From: Phymatolithon calcareum
Taxonomy: Eukaryota > Rhodophyta > Florideophyceae > Hapalidiales
DNA: 64,000 nucleotides
NCBI GenBank assembly: GCA_977006965.1
Contig: OZ345352.1
Location: 3,782,001 to 3,846,000 of the forward strand
Direction of reading: 5' to 3'
Shown here in pieces: positions 42,426 through 54,289 of this stretch. Each line of letters begins with the position of its first letter. Within the stretch, counting starts at the first letter, position 1. The translations under genes and the position numbers were made by a program. The notes beneath the pieces are model-generated. The model searched no databases and was not told the DNA's origin. It was given only the letters and a program-made list of their open reading frames with translations.

Positions 42426-44263
42426 CAGCAAGGGGGAACGGGCGTTGCTGTGGGCAGCGGATGCACTAGGGGACGTGTCTGTGAGGATGTTTATGACGCA
42501 TGCGAAACAAGATTCTGCGAAGTATGGGCTTTCAGAAGTCACCGGGAACGTGAGAAAGAGTATTGCGATGATCCTAAAGAGTTGCCGCGCGTTGCCGACA
42601 GCACTAGCAGTTGCAGAAAGCGCAGTGTGTTTCATCGCAAGTGAATATGGAGATTTTGAACGTGCATGTGGCGAATATGCTTCACTGCTGGAGAAACAGA
42701 GCATTGAATTTGGGGAAGAGCAAGGCCCAGGGGGCCGGAGCTTGAACGCAGAACACTCCCTAAGACTTAAAATCGTGGAAGAAAGATTTGTAAAGCTGCT
42801 GAAAACGCATGGTGCTATGGTGGACCACACGATCGCCGATCTGTACACAAGTCTTTGCGTGATGCGAAACCAGGCTTGGATGCCCATTTCAGTCTTAAGC
42901 CGAATGTGGAACGTCGACAAAGGATTTCGTTTGGCAGTCGTGCGCCTTCTCAACGGGTTGAGTCTTCGCAAGCTCACCTTTCGGGACGATGGAGAAGGGC
43001 GGGGGAAGAAATCGGTCCTATGCTGCACGATCTAGAATTGGAGTTTTGTAAACGACAGGGGGAAAGGATGAAGACAAGCTCGATATGTTATACACAGCTT
43101 CTGAATGGATATATGTCATCGAAACTGGACATATTTGAAGATTCGTTGATTGCAGAATTAGGTTATTCATGTGAGCAAACGTTGTTGGCACAGAAATCGA
43201 GACCATGGTGGTCCGTCGGAGAGGACGGATTTATTCTTATGGAACTTGGCAGACACCTGGTGTCTGCAGATTTGATGATGGAGCTTGGCGTTCTTTTGTT
43301 GGATGCGCGTTGGACTTATGCACGAGGTGATATCGGTGGTATGTTGGCACCGAAAGCAGACTTTGACTGTCTGTTGACGCTTGGGGACGAACTTATTCTA
43401 CAAAGAGTGATACAGAGCTTCGAATTGCTTTGGAAAGGAATAAAATTTTCGTGGGGATGAGTAAAGGAAGGACAGCGACCGTTTCTGTTCCAAGTGTGCG
43501 GACGGCTGTTAAAGACAAGGACGGAGATCGCGGATGTAGACGCGTACTTGAAAAGCGTCGAATCGTACACACGAAAGTCGTATTTGCAACACGTGAACTC
43601 TTTTTTTCCAGATTCGCGCAGCGTGCAGATCATGGAGATCCCCGTGAGAGGAAAGTGCTGGACAGTTGATTGTTCTCCGTGTGGACGTTTTGTCGCATCA
43701 GGAGCAAGCAGTGATGTTGTAGTCGTAAATGCGTCGACAGGTGACAAGGACACAATCAGACTGTAAGATGCTTATCGTTTGCTGCTGCATCCAAAACAAT
43801 CATCACTGGGTCGGATGACTAATCGATCGCAGTCTGGGAATGGGCGACAACTGAGTCGCCAGTGCGCGTTTTCGAAGGGCACAGCGAGCGGGTATGGGGC
43901 GTTGCTGTGAGTAGCGATGGTGAGAAGATATTTTCATGTTCTGAGGATTGTACGTTGATGATTTGGGAGGCGAGCATCGGTGCACAGATTCGAGAAGTCC
44001 TGCAGCAGTGCAGTGTCAATTGTGTCGCTGTTTCGAATGGCGAACAAGCGGTTGCAACGGATCTGATTGATGGTACACTGAAACTCTTGGACGGTTGCAC
44101 AGGGAGCTCTATATTCAAAGATGCCGACGCGTACGGGGATTGCATAAGTTCTGTTGCATTCCGTGGGACGGGCCAACGGTTGGTGCCAGGATCAGATGAC
44201 AGTACAATTCGTCTGTGTGTGTGCGTTTTCAATTCAAGTTTATTTTTAAATAAAATAAACTTG

Positions 44264-45008
44264 ATTTGGGAGTAAACCGGCCCTTTTTTTGCATTTTTAC
44301 ACGGACCATGTTTTTTCTTTCTCTGCCGACATCATTTATTTTTTTCGGAAATGGTGGAGAGAACCCCTACGACTACAGATCTGTAGCGCTCAAGCTACCT
44401 TCTTGCTTCGTTAGGAAGAGAGAGGCGATGTAAGTTTGCTCGTACATCGATTTTGTACTCGGAGTATTAGTGTATGTGTCATCGATAGGCGCTAAAAAAA
44501 ACGCAGATTTTGGAAGCAAACTTACAAAAAAATGATACTATGTTCATATCATAATATGTGTGCGGTGTTTCGAAGGGGTTTGGGAGGAGTCGTGCCAAAT
44601 CAATTCGGCCATGCGCCGTTGCAGTGCACAGTCGTCTGCCTCAGGCGCTCTTACTGTAAATGCTCTCATGCTTAAGACACTTCTTGGCCAATGCAGAGCT
44701 TTAGTGCGGTCCGTCATTTAGCGCACAAACCGCCCCCGACCCGTCGCATGCTAGCATGCGCCGTTTTCTAATTTTTTGATAACTTTTGTCGTGACACATT
44801 CCCGCGAAAAATTGTGAACTGATAATTTTTGCAGCCTCTTCCTGGCTTATTCACTCTCGCAATCGCTGAACCGAGGTTCGTTTCGTCTTTTCCATTCCGT
44901 TCTCTACCATTACCGACAAAAAAATTCGCTGCTAGCTTGCCATTTTCGAAAATCGGTACTTACAATATTCCTGAAAACAGCGTTTTGGGTGCCGGTTTAC
45001 TCCCAAAT
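44264..45008. mobile_element. 745-bp DNA element with 18-bp perfect inverted ends
   Basis: ATTTGGGAGTAAACCGGC (44264-44281) pairs exactly with GCCGGTTTACTCCCAAAT (44991-45008). The interior lacks an ORF, so it is non-autonomous. It appears to sit inside a retroelement 3' end (TCAAGTTTATTTTT before it and TTAAAAGCCCC after it), itself inserted in the WD40 relic. Confidence 0.65.
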
Positions 45009-45195
45009 TGGGTGTTAAAAGCCCCACAGAGTTCCGAAGATATGGGCGAGTCTTCCTCTGATGCTACCTACCTTTGTGCAGCTCACGAAACGCCCACCGG
45101 AATAGAGGACGGGAAAACTCACGATTCAAAGTAATCCTGTTTCAGTCCTTTACGGGATTGTTCGTGCTTGGACTTGATCACTTTGCAGCGTCAGG
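45009..45195 (-). mobile_element. Poly(A) RT element 3'-end fragment
   Basis: On the plus strand TTAAAAGCCCC, then GTTCCGAAGATATGGGCGAG and TTCCTCTGATGCTACC align with 21598-21715, the 3' region of the insertion at 21579-22143. Compared with the paralogue at 57560-57610, about 45 bases of WD40 sequence were lost at the insertion point. Confidence 0.6.
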
Positions 45196-46034
45196 ACACA
45201 CGGATTGTGTGAATTGTGCTAGATTCAGTCCTGATGGAAGTCAAATTGCATCAGTATCCCATGATGGCACTGTTCTATTGTGGGACGCCAACAGTCGGAG
45301 AAATTCGTGGACATCCGCAAGTGTGCACTGCTACGGAACAAGTGTTTCGTTTCCTCCTAACGGGGAAACAATACTTTCCGGGTCTTTTGATGGTATTGTT
45401 CGCATTTGGGACACACGTGTGGAAGCAGAAGCAACTGAGTTTGAATACGGACATTCCGCACGGTTGTGGGCCGTTTCATTAAGCCGTGATGGTTTCGAGT
45501 TGCGTCTGTGTCGGAAGATGGGACGGTACGTTTGTGGGACTCGTGTACGGGCAAATTTCGTTCAGCTCGAATGGTTAACGGAGCGTTTCGGGATCGGTGG
45601 ACAAAACTGTTCGCACCTGGGACGTTGAATCGAGAATTCAAATTGAAGATGCCTTGGAAGAGCACAAGACGTATGTTGAGGCCATATCTGAAAGCGGTGA
45701 CGGGCCGCACGTTGTGTCCCGAGGCCGTGATGGTGTTGTCATCATTTGTAATTGAGACAAGTGAAATTGCGTTTGGAAATCGGTCCAAGGATCGGGTTAT
45801 TGTCAAGGTGAAACGTCGAGCAAGCATGGAGTGAACACTAAATATGAAGTGACGGACACGGAAGCAGAGATGACTGTTCGGAATTGTGGACAGCAAACAC
45901 CGCATGTAAGGCCGCATTCTTTCCCCGCATATACGGCAGAAGCATACGGCCACAATTTCTCGGTTTACGTGATCGTACCCGCAGAAGACACTCTACTTGG
46001 GTATTTCCTGTTCGCTTGTGTACAAACGAGTGCT

Positions 46035-48140
46035 CTCGCAATTCCGAACGGATGTAAATAAATCCACAAGGCTGATTCCGAACCGCTTAGGGAGGTGACA
46101 ATGACAGTCTAGTCGCCACGCACGCACCCGTCAGCGAAAGCAAGGTGATAGGACCCGTTCGAAACGAGGACTGCGGAGGTTTCCGCGTTGGCGTCCGTTC
46201 ACCGGCCGGTGCTCGTACAGCGATCAATCATCCGGCGTAAATAGGGGACTGCTAAATACCCCATGTTCGTGTCCTTTCACCAACCCTCGCTCAGGCAGCG
46301 ATCATCCGGCGCAAGACAGGGTGCCGTGTTACAAAGGGTATTCTTTCTGAACTCATTACGGATATTTTTATTTCCTCCAGAGATCCCAAAGAGGTCCAAG
46401 GATCGGACGCCTATTCTGGCAAAGAAAAATCGAAGTGGATAGCACGGAGAGACAGAAACATGCGAAGGTCGACAGCGGCCATTGGAAGAGGGAGCGATTC
46501 TATAGACTCTTGTGCAGTGAATAGATGCGCGATAGAGAGGCCTCAAATAAACATAGATCTCACTTTTGTACAAGCCCCAATGAACTTCCCCAAAGTTTAC
46601 TTTTGAAGGCAAACGAAAACTGAATTTGCCATTGGAAAGCTGGAGCCAGTGCCAGAGTTAGATTTTTAGGGTAAAAACGTGAAAAGAGCTGAGGATCCCA
46701 CAAAACGCAACACGTAATCATTTCGTCTCTGCTTACGAAACAAGCTTCGTAATTTCAAAAATCAGCGTGGTACAGTGAGAATTAACATATATGTGTTTAA
46801 ACTGAATTCTGACAAAGCGTACTACACTGGGGGCGCAAAAATTGGCCAGGATCTAAAAATGTAAAGTTTTCAAACTTTATCAACAGAGTTTTTGGGAAAT
46901 ACTTTTTCAACAGCAGTTTCAGAACTTCTTTTTTATAGTTTCAGAGGTCTTCATAATGCAGTTCCGACCGGAGTTAGTTTTCTTCATTCAGCGGTGCCTT
47001 GGAACTGTCGGTTCATGAACTCAGAATTGACACCTGCTGCAGTTCTAGTGCGAAGCAGGAAGAAAATATTTCTCAAAATTTTTTGGATGCGCTAAAGTGA
47101 TGTGATGGATCTGGGTAGCAGAAATTTAAGGCGTATCACGAGAGTTTTTACTATAGCCTCCTGCAGCTTAGCCGCATATAATGCAAACTAATCGACGCGA
47201 CCGCGGCGCCAAACACATGCAAGGGTGATCGAATCAACTTGGTATTTAATCTCGTGTCCGGGTCCATAGCACGGAAGCACGAAATCATCACTTTCGCACG
47301 TGCGCAAGTGGTGGAATTTGTTTTCCCATCAATTTCATTGTGCGCTGACGGTCCTGTCGAAAAACCACACGAGTTCGAGGTCCTGAGAAGGAACAATGGC
47401 TCCAAAGAACTATCACCCGACCTACCACACGGTCTTGAAGAACGCCGATATCGGACCAGGCGGCGCTCGTGCATTCTAAGAATGTGTCCAAGCCAGTACC
47501 ACCGTAGATCTCAGTTGCACATGTCTCTCATCATGAGTATTTCCACGACACATTGCGATCTTACACGAAACTTTCATAGTGCTTTAACTCCATGCATGTC
47601 CTTGATCCGAGCTTATGTGAAATGGCGACTACGACCGACACAGCCTGGGTATGTCTATTTCCATTCAATGACTTCTTTGCTCCGCTGTCCGTCCCATTAA
47701 GATTTATTCCAACTTTCCCACCACGGAAGATTGTGTGTCCTGCATTACTCCTCGAAGTGCGGTCTATTTGCTTGTCCACGTGCAACTTTTAGGTGCTGTC
47801 CTCTCAACTGCACTACGACATCAGTGGATGCTCCTAGCCCAGAAGCCTGTAGCTCCGGTGCAGTGTCTTGCCCAAACACCACCAACAGAACTGACGTATG
47901 GAGTCTCAAAACCTTCACCTTTGTGCACGCCAACAGGGATCTCTTAACTCCAGCCACCCACATCCTCAAGACTTCAGTTCGTGTTATACTCAGACTGGTC
48001 CCGCAGGAATATTGATGTAGAGTTAAATCTTCTTTTTCGCGCCTCAAGTGTACCCCCCAGATTTATATATGAAACTTCGCCACTACGACTTCATAACACG
48101 TCCATGCCGCACATCCATATTGAGGACGTTGTTATTGGCT
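46035..48140. other. No recognised gene
   Basis: ORFs are short and overlapping on both strands. A direct repeat around CAGCGATCAATCATCCGGCG (about 46219) and CAGCGATCATCCGGCGC (about 46297) is the only internal pattern noted. Confidence 0.4.
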
Positions 48141-48146
48141 TGGAGA

Positions 48147-48178
48147 TCACGGACAGACTTACATAGGTCTGTCCGTGA
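48147..48178. repeat. Perfect 12-bp hairpin followed by an AT-rich run
   Basis: TCACGGACAGAC (48147-48158) and GTCTGTCCGTGA (48167-48178) pair around an eight-base loop, followed by ATTTTAAAAATA. It resembles a bacterial terminator by shape, but the eukaryotic context argues against that role. It lies just left of repeat C copy 2. Confidence 0.8.
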
Positions 48179-48229
48179 ATTTTAAAAATATAGATTCTAC
48201 AAAACGACATCATCCTGCAGAATTCGTGA

Positions 48230-48640
48230 AAGACACATGGGAAAAACTGACAAAACGAACTTTTAATGAAATATTGAGAAGATATTTTGTTTTAAAATTT
48301 TTTTAAAAAATCTTGAAATTTTAATCTCTGATTTTTCAATTATTTTAAGTTACAAAATCTACAAATTTTAATCTCTGAGTCGTCCAATGAAATCACAGAG
48401 AAAAGTCCAATCAAATCACAGGATTTCGACTCTCTCGTCCAATCAAATTAGTCAATTAGAGGGTATCATAATCTCCTCATCTCTGTATAATACCATAATT
48501 GGTGGGCTCGCTCGCTCGCGCAGTACCATAACTTTAGTTTTAAAATTATTTTAATTTGATTTTTGGCATAATTTAATTGTACTTAATATTAGCCAAGTTT
48601 AGGCGTAATTTTCGGATTGCATATCCGCAAATATATTTAT
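48230..48640 (+). repeat. Repeat C, copy 2 (CCAAT-rich, then GGCTCGCTCGCTCGCGCAG block)
   Basis: An AT-rich stretch (AAATTTTAATCTCTGAGTCG) leads to a few CGTCCAATGAAATCACAG-type units. GATTGGTGGGCTCGCTCGCT-type sequence and the GCGCAGTACCATAACTTTAG block follow, the same order as at 54300-54705. No gene follows directly on the plus strand; the Sel1 relic at 48880 is on the other strand. Confidence 0.75.
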
Positions 48641-48879
48641 GCTGTTTAACAGTTACGACAGCCTCGTTTGTTTCAAATTTCCCGTGCGTATAGTCGAGGT
48701 ATTACAGTTTATTGTAAATATGGCTAGCTACGCAACGGGAGGCTAAATAGAACTCTAATTCCTATTGTTCTTGCCTTGCAAAATAGGTACGGAGGAATCT
48801 TGTTCGAAGAACAGTGTGGCGGACGAGGAGGAAGACAATGAAGCCCAAATTCCTGAACAACAGAAGAGAAATAATCTAT

Positions 48880-49846
48880 GAGAGTATCACATCGACACAA
48901 CTCTTGCGCTTTGCAATCCAGTGCATTTTGGGATGCAAAGCATATCGTGCTTCCCACAGTAGGTGACATCAATATCGAGAAGGGAAACAGTTCCACCATG
49001 CCGCACACAACACCACCCTCTTCGATCGAACGAATGTAAAACTGAACGGCAAAAGATGAGTCTGCTGCAATTCCCGCTCAACCATCTCGTAACATGTTTC
49101 TGACGCTGATCATAACATAGAGATTTCGTTGCTTTTCAATCAAGGGGTTAAACAGCTCAAAGGCGCGACCAGGATCAGCTTGTACATCTATGTTACTGTA
49201 AAGTAGCAAATTTCCAAGGGAAGCATGGCGTCAGGGTCTTCTCCTTCTTCAATAGCGTAGGTGGGAAATAAAATTCATTCAACTGCTTTTAAGCAAGGCT
49301 GTCAGCCTCATTAAAGCACTAACACACAGGAGATGCACATCTCTTTTTCGACAATATCCCATGCCGTAAACTGTACTTTCCTCTGTACATTCGTTGATTT
49401 CACCAAAGTACGACTCTTCGGTGCGCTGCAGGTCCAGGGGAACGCTCTCCCTGTCATATTGAAACAAACTACCTAGCTTGATTGTAGCAACTGTACTCCT
49501 CTTCAATGAGAGCATACGTAATCTGCAGCGCGAATCGGGAGTGCCTGCACGCTGGGCACGCCGTCTTGCAACATTTCCGCCACTCGTCAATGACACCCGT
49601 GTAGAACTCAACCGCGCGATGAAGATCTGCTGGTACAACCAACTTGAAGGAAGTGATGTTCTCTTCTTCATGTGGGAACTGCTCAATGGTGCGCGAAGAT
49701 ACTCCGGCACGGAGATGTTTTTTCTTTTTAGGCTCAGACATCAAGGATCCCTTTTCAGAGCGCTTTGCGGATTTTGTCGATGTCAATCGCAAATTCCATC
49801 TTATGAGTCGACTTTGCTTCACTTTAGGTCCTATGCAAAAAACCAT
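48880..49846 (-). pseudogene. Second Sel1-repeat relic
   Basis: Near 49610-49660 a frame reads VVPADLHRAVEFYTGVIDEW. At about 49230-49135, with one frameshift, the sequence reads EDPDAM ... LGNLLLYSNIDVQADPGRAF and ELFNPLIEKQ, a clear Sel1 repeat. The surrounding frames are interrupted by stops. It is related to the Sel1 gene at 15481-22413 but too decayed to place precisely. Confidence 0.55.
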
Positions 49847-49849
49847 TTA

Positions 49850-52830
49850 TAGAGTGGAAGATCAATTAAGTACTGAGCTGCGATGCTTCAAAAATCTCAA
49901 CGCGAATTGTCGTTGTACTGGGGCTACATCTCTCTTCGGCAGGTTTTGCACGGCGCTCCGCCTGTCCTGTCGCTCGCTCTTAGACACACGTTTCGCGGCG
50001 CTTGAAGGATTCTCTGTTGCGCGGGTGTGAATGGTTACCTATTCACCACCCCACGATTGAGGGTACCGGTCAAGTTGGGCTGCTCGCGCAATGTGGGCGG
50101 CGGTGACTCTCATCGGTGGTCAAAGTGGTTTTGGAACGGGAGTTTACTTTTGTTGATTTTCTCTACATCCGCAGTCCTAAATGCGTACTAGCGCGCAATG
50201 TAAATACTGGTGGTAGCTTCCCTCTAGGCCATCCAGGCCAGCGTGAAATATCTTCGGGTTTTTCTGCGATTGCAGCACATTTATGGTTCTGGAATAAACA
50301 TAATATCACCTGGGACGGTACGCAAGAGTACTGTGATAATGTAGTGCGAAACAAGTGGAATCACTGCGCCAATGGCGCGACACAAAGACTAAGAAATCGC
50401 TTTGCTTCCTGGTATAACCTTTGTTAAAAAGCTGTTCATATATCACAATATGTAAAGATTCATGGTAGAGATGCCCGTTTTTAAATGGGTATCCAAATGT
50501 AGCAGTTACGGAATCGGATAGGGGTACTTCTTGCCCAGTGCTCTTAACAGTACTGGCAAGAACCGCGGATATCAAGAAGTAATGATTATTAAGGACCTAC
50601 ACAAGCGCACTCACAGGCTAAAACAATGCTCATTCTGGATGAAAAATTTAATTATATATTTTGCACCCACGGGACAGTATCCATTTTCAAGAAAATGTGT
50701 AGAAACAAGTGAAATATTGTCAGCTGTGAAGTTTCCAATGCTCGGCTGTCATTATTCATTACAAAAAAATGCTTACCGGAGTTCTTTCAAATATTTTCAA
50801 CGTTTCGCCTTGGAAGAACCTGAAGTTACTATATTTTTCGGCTGGACAGTTTATTAAACCTTAATTATCCACCAAATGGCAGCGTCTTGTCGTCGCCGAG
50901 GGCCTACTGACCCATCCTGGTCCCAACCATAAGTCTGAATGACGGTATGGCACGTGGAAAGCACAACACGCCGCTGCCCCATGCCGCTCTGTCTCACGCC
51001 GCTGGAGATGATGCCGCAACGCCGCCCTCGCCGCACTCTATTGAATCGTACGCTTTCACGCTGTTCTGCCCCACCGCGCTGGCGATGGATACCTCGACAC
51101 CGCTTTTCCCGAACTACTTCGTCCGCCTGACCACCGCGCTGTGCCCCTTGAAATTTATGCTTTAGCGGCGCATTCTGGCAAATATATCGTCTTTCCACCC
51201 TCGTGGCTGATCTCCAACGTATTACACTCTACGCGGTGTGTTGACGAGCTAACAGCTATTAGCGTCATCCCTTCGTCGCAGAAATCGCTGCGTTGCCGGA
51301 GTCGCAAGGACAGACAGCGGCGTTTGCAGTTTGTAGGTACAAAACGTTGGAGCAAACCGTCTGCTGATTGTCGGGCGTTATAATTCTTAGCATGCAGCTC
51401 TCATTCGACGTTCTTTCTACGTTAAAAAGTGAAGTATAATATTTTCGACTTCCACCTCGCACTATAAATACCTTGTATAACGTTTCAGAAGTGGATGAAA
51501 GAGATAAGATTTTGTCAACATATGTTTTTATTTTGCGAAAGTCGAAGGACGCGAGCTAAGTCGGACAAATCAGAAAAATGAGAAAAGCAGTCAAAAAAGT
51601 CCTGTTGATTCTAGAAGCACGTTGCTGAGGCCACGAAGGCGCGCGCATTGAAATGAGGGCTTAATTCGCTTCCGAAATCACCAGATAGTGAGCGCGGGTA
51701 TGGCAAGACGGTGCGGGCCAGGGGGTCAAATGCCTCCACAAGCGAGGGGAGAGACATTAAAAGCTGACTGCGGCAAACTTCAGAGACGGAGCGACACAAA
51801 TAACTCTTGGCGCTGAGGTGGGCGGGATCTTTTGAGGCACCAGGGGGCACTGCAGTGCGACTGCGGGAAATAGCACGGCAGTTGGCATCTACTACAGTAG
51901 GCGGAGTTGGCGCAGCTGTTGCTCCAGCATGCTGGATTGAGTATTGCTAGAAGCTATCAATATGAAGTCGGAGTTCAGTTTTATATGTGTCATACATAGA
52001 AGAGGACCTCTTGTTAGGACTGGCCAGACGCAGGGGGTCAACAAGGCGCTCCATTTGGTGGTCAATTAATTTCAGTCGTTCCTTTTCTGATTTGAAAAAT
52101 TTGGTCTTGCCGTGTGAACATTTTTGCTAGGTTCAATGTGCGAGGATATCTCCAGAAACTCCTTCCCCGCTGTTTGGCAGCCGAACAGACATGATTAGTG
52201 ATTTCGAGAAAAACAGGAACAACAGACTTATGTCAGACTGTCCTTCAGTTTTTCAGATGCAGTTTCTTAAAATGCCAGCAACCTGCAGAATTATTGAAAG
52301 AGTACCGATGCGGACAATTCTATGACATAGTGAATAGTGCATGTAGCGTTACCTCCCGCCACTGCTCTAAAGAATATTGGGAAGTAAGACACAAGGCCCT
52401 TTCTTCTCTAAGAACTTAGACCGTGGCATGCTGTACTGGGGTCCAAACATGCCAAGCAAATTGATGTTCTAGTACTTAAACACGAATTGCCTTCCTGAAT
52501 CAAGACCCGAATCAGACCAGACAATGGACTTATTCTAGCTGAAAATACAATTGGCTCATATGTCAATACCCAATTGCACGGCGCTCTGAGCCTGAAGAGT
52601 TTAACATCAATATCAATACCAGTACCACGCAATCCCATGTTCGAAAACGCCTGAACTCTCCCACTTTCACGATCCATTTTCAAATGACGATCTCTCGGGT
52701 TTCCTTCACAACTCCGCTGTTCTTGCCGATAAACCACAATTGTGCACATTGTCAATTAAAACGGCATTGAATCTAAGCAGCATCAACCAGCGAACCAGCA
52801 GTACTGGTATTATTTCCTCGCTCCGTCCCT
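49850..52830. other. No recognised gene; one GC-rich coding-like stretch
   Basis: At 50947-51330 the plus strand is GC-rich and coding-like (HAAGDDAATPPSPHSIESYA, then in another frame VPLEIYALAAHSGKYIVFPP and SWLISNVLHSTR), interrupted near 51150. It could be a fragment of a host gene I do not recognise. The rest shows only short ORFs. Confidence 0.35.
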
Positions 52831-52835
52831 GCCCG

Positions 52836-53240
52836 CGCGCGCTTCCGCAGGTTCCACGAATTGGCACTGGAATTTCAATATTATTGCACACCGAGCATTA
52901 TGTAGTAGTGGACAAACCAGCAGGATTGCTCGTGCACCGCACGAAACCCGATCGAACGGCGCGCGAATTAAGGTACATGGTGGTTGAGTAGCGGGCCGCA
53001 CATTCAGGACCAAATGGCGGTCCCATGGAGGTCTTTTCTGTACACTGACATGACAGATGTGCAAGCGACGTGATGTTCGTTCCACTGCATACATCTGAGA
53101 ATGCGGCACGACTGCAAGTCGCATTTTAACGTGCTGATACCAACAAGAATTACTGGGCGTTAGGGGCAGGGTATGGAATGCCCGTGACCTGGACAAATGA
53201 TCATCCTCTCAAGGATATTACAGCCGACACCATGTTCAAC
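52836..53240 (+). pseudogene. RluA/TruC-type pseudouridine synthase relic
   Basis: The first frame reads ISILLHTEHYVVVDKPAGLL and VHRTKPDRTARELRYMV, with the DKPAGLLVHR start block of the RluA family, and stops at 52991. Further on, in other frames, FSVH.HDRCASDVMFVPLHT fits the catalytic HRLDRxTSG region, but the Arg-Leu-Asp-Arg is damaged. NKNYWALGAG and TNDHPLKDI match later conserved blocks. The enzyme would isomerise uridine in tRNA or rRNA. With stops and a lost active-site sequence it is a pseudogene. Confidence 0.6.
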
Positions 53241-54289
53241 ATTCAGCGCGCACCTAATATGAACAGATACTATGACTTCCGGATGCTGAAATTTCTGTTG
53301 TTAGTGCATTGCTTCGGAGCGGGAGAAGGAACCAAATTTGTTCATATCTGAGTAAGAGCCGGTTCCGAAACCTTGGAGAGAGTAATTGCGCGCAAGGGAA
53401 ACTAAATAGATTCGTCCGTGAGAAATACGGCTTGACTCGTTGCCACATTCAAGAAGACTAACATTTATTGACCCGTTTGCGGAAACGCGAGTCAAAATTG
53501 AAGCTCCGGTCTCACAAAGCGCATCGCCAGTGCACCCAAAAGTTAATTGTTTTTCAATAAAGCATTCATTTATTGTCTCTGTTACAACTCACCGAGCTCC
53601 ACAATCTTATCGTGCACCGTGGGATCGTGTGCTGGCAATCTATTCAGCACGGTGCGGAGATCATGCGGGACCAGAGCCTCATTTCAGTTTTGATTGGTGG
53701 CTGAAGAGTCACACAATAGCCACGAGGTGGAAGCTGTCGCTTCTTAATGCCAAAGACTGTTACCGCTGTCGAATCTTGGGGCACATCGGACGTGATATTA
53801 GGAAGTGTAGAAGATGCTGATGGTGACAAGGAAATCGAGAATGTGTATCGTGTATGTAAAGAGTGCTTGTACAGGTCCTTTAATGCGCGAGTACATAGTT
53901 GTGGTTAATGTTGGTAGATCTGAAAATATTCAATGATGGTTAAGGTTCAAGTGAATATTCAGAGTGAGATTAGGGAGTGTTCGAGCGGAAACAAGAATGG
54001 GTGATATGAACGACATAGTCAGAGATGGTGCATGCTGATAATTCTATGACATAGTAGTTACGAAATTAGAACAAAGCATGTAGCGGTACCTCCTGCCACT
54101 GCTCTAAAGAACATCGGCAGGCCACGAAGCAATCGTGTCCAAGGGATACAGGAAACGGGGAGCCAGTGGTACTCGTGGAGTGGAAAATGATTTCAATATG
54201 CGAAATCTGGAGGATTTTTGAGAATTTAAGTAAGGGAGGCGCTTCAAAACGCCTCTTCGAAAGTCTCAAAGAAGGCGGGAATCATCAGA
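53241..54289. other. No recognised gene
   Basis: Short ORFs without domain resemblance. At 54040-54125 the sequence AATTCTATGACATAGT ... GTAGCGGTACCTCCTGCCAC and CTCTAAAGAA repeats that at 52318-52375, so a dispersed repeat of about 90 bases is shared by these two places in direct orientation. Confidence 0.5.

Larger units (their letters stand above)
42426..46030 (+). pseudogene. NB-ARC-WD40 relic, block 1 part B
   Basis: It starts within the ARC subdomain (VSVRMFMTHAKQDSAKYGL, then CRALPTALAVAESAV, equivalent to the GLPL motif). Next come a winged-helix segment (LYTSLCVMRNQAWMPISVLS), the helical linker (LMMELGVLLLDARWTYARGD), a short beta segment (SYLQHVNSFF ... VDCSPCGRFVASG) and WD40 repeats (GHSERVWGVAVSSDGEKIFS at 43870; FSPDGSQIASVSHDGTVLLW at 45225; SGSFDGIVRIWDT at 45380). 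The C-terminal tail (TKYEVTDTEAEMTV) runs to about 46030. APAF1-like proteins of this layout act as signalling switches with a WD40 sensor. The nucleotide-binding P-loop part is missing, frames change many times, and a transposon occupies 44217-45195. This is a pseudogene. Confidence 0.7.

Noticed and set aside
47239-47700. 153-codon plus-strand ORF
   Set aside because: It has no domain, mixed composition and overlapping ORFs of similar length on the other strand; it is within chance expectation for non-coding DNA.
48147-48178. Rho-independent terminator shape
   Set aside because: The context is eukaryotic, no gene ends there, and the downstream run is mixed A/T and not a T-run.
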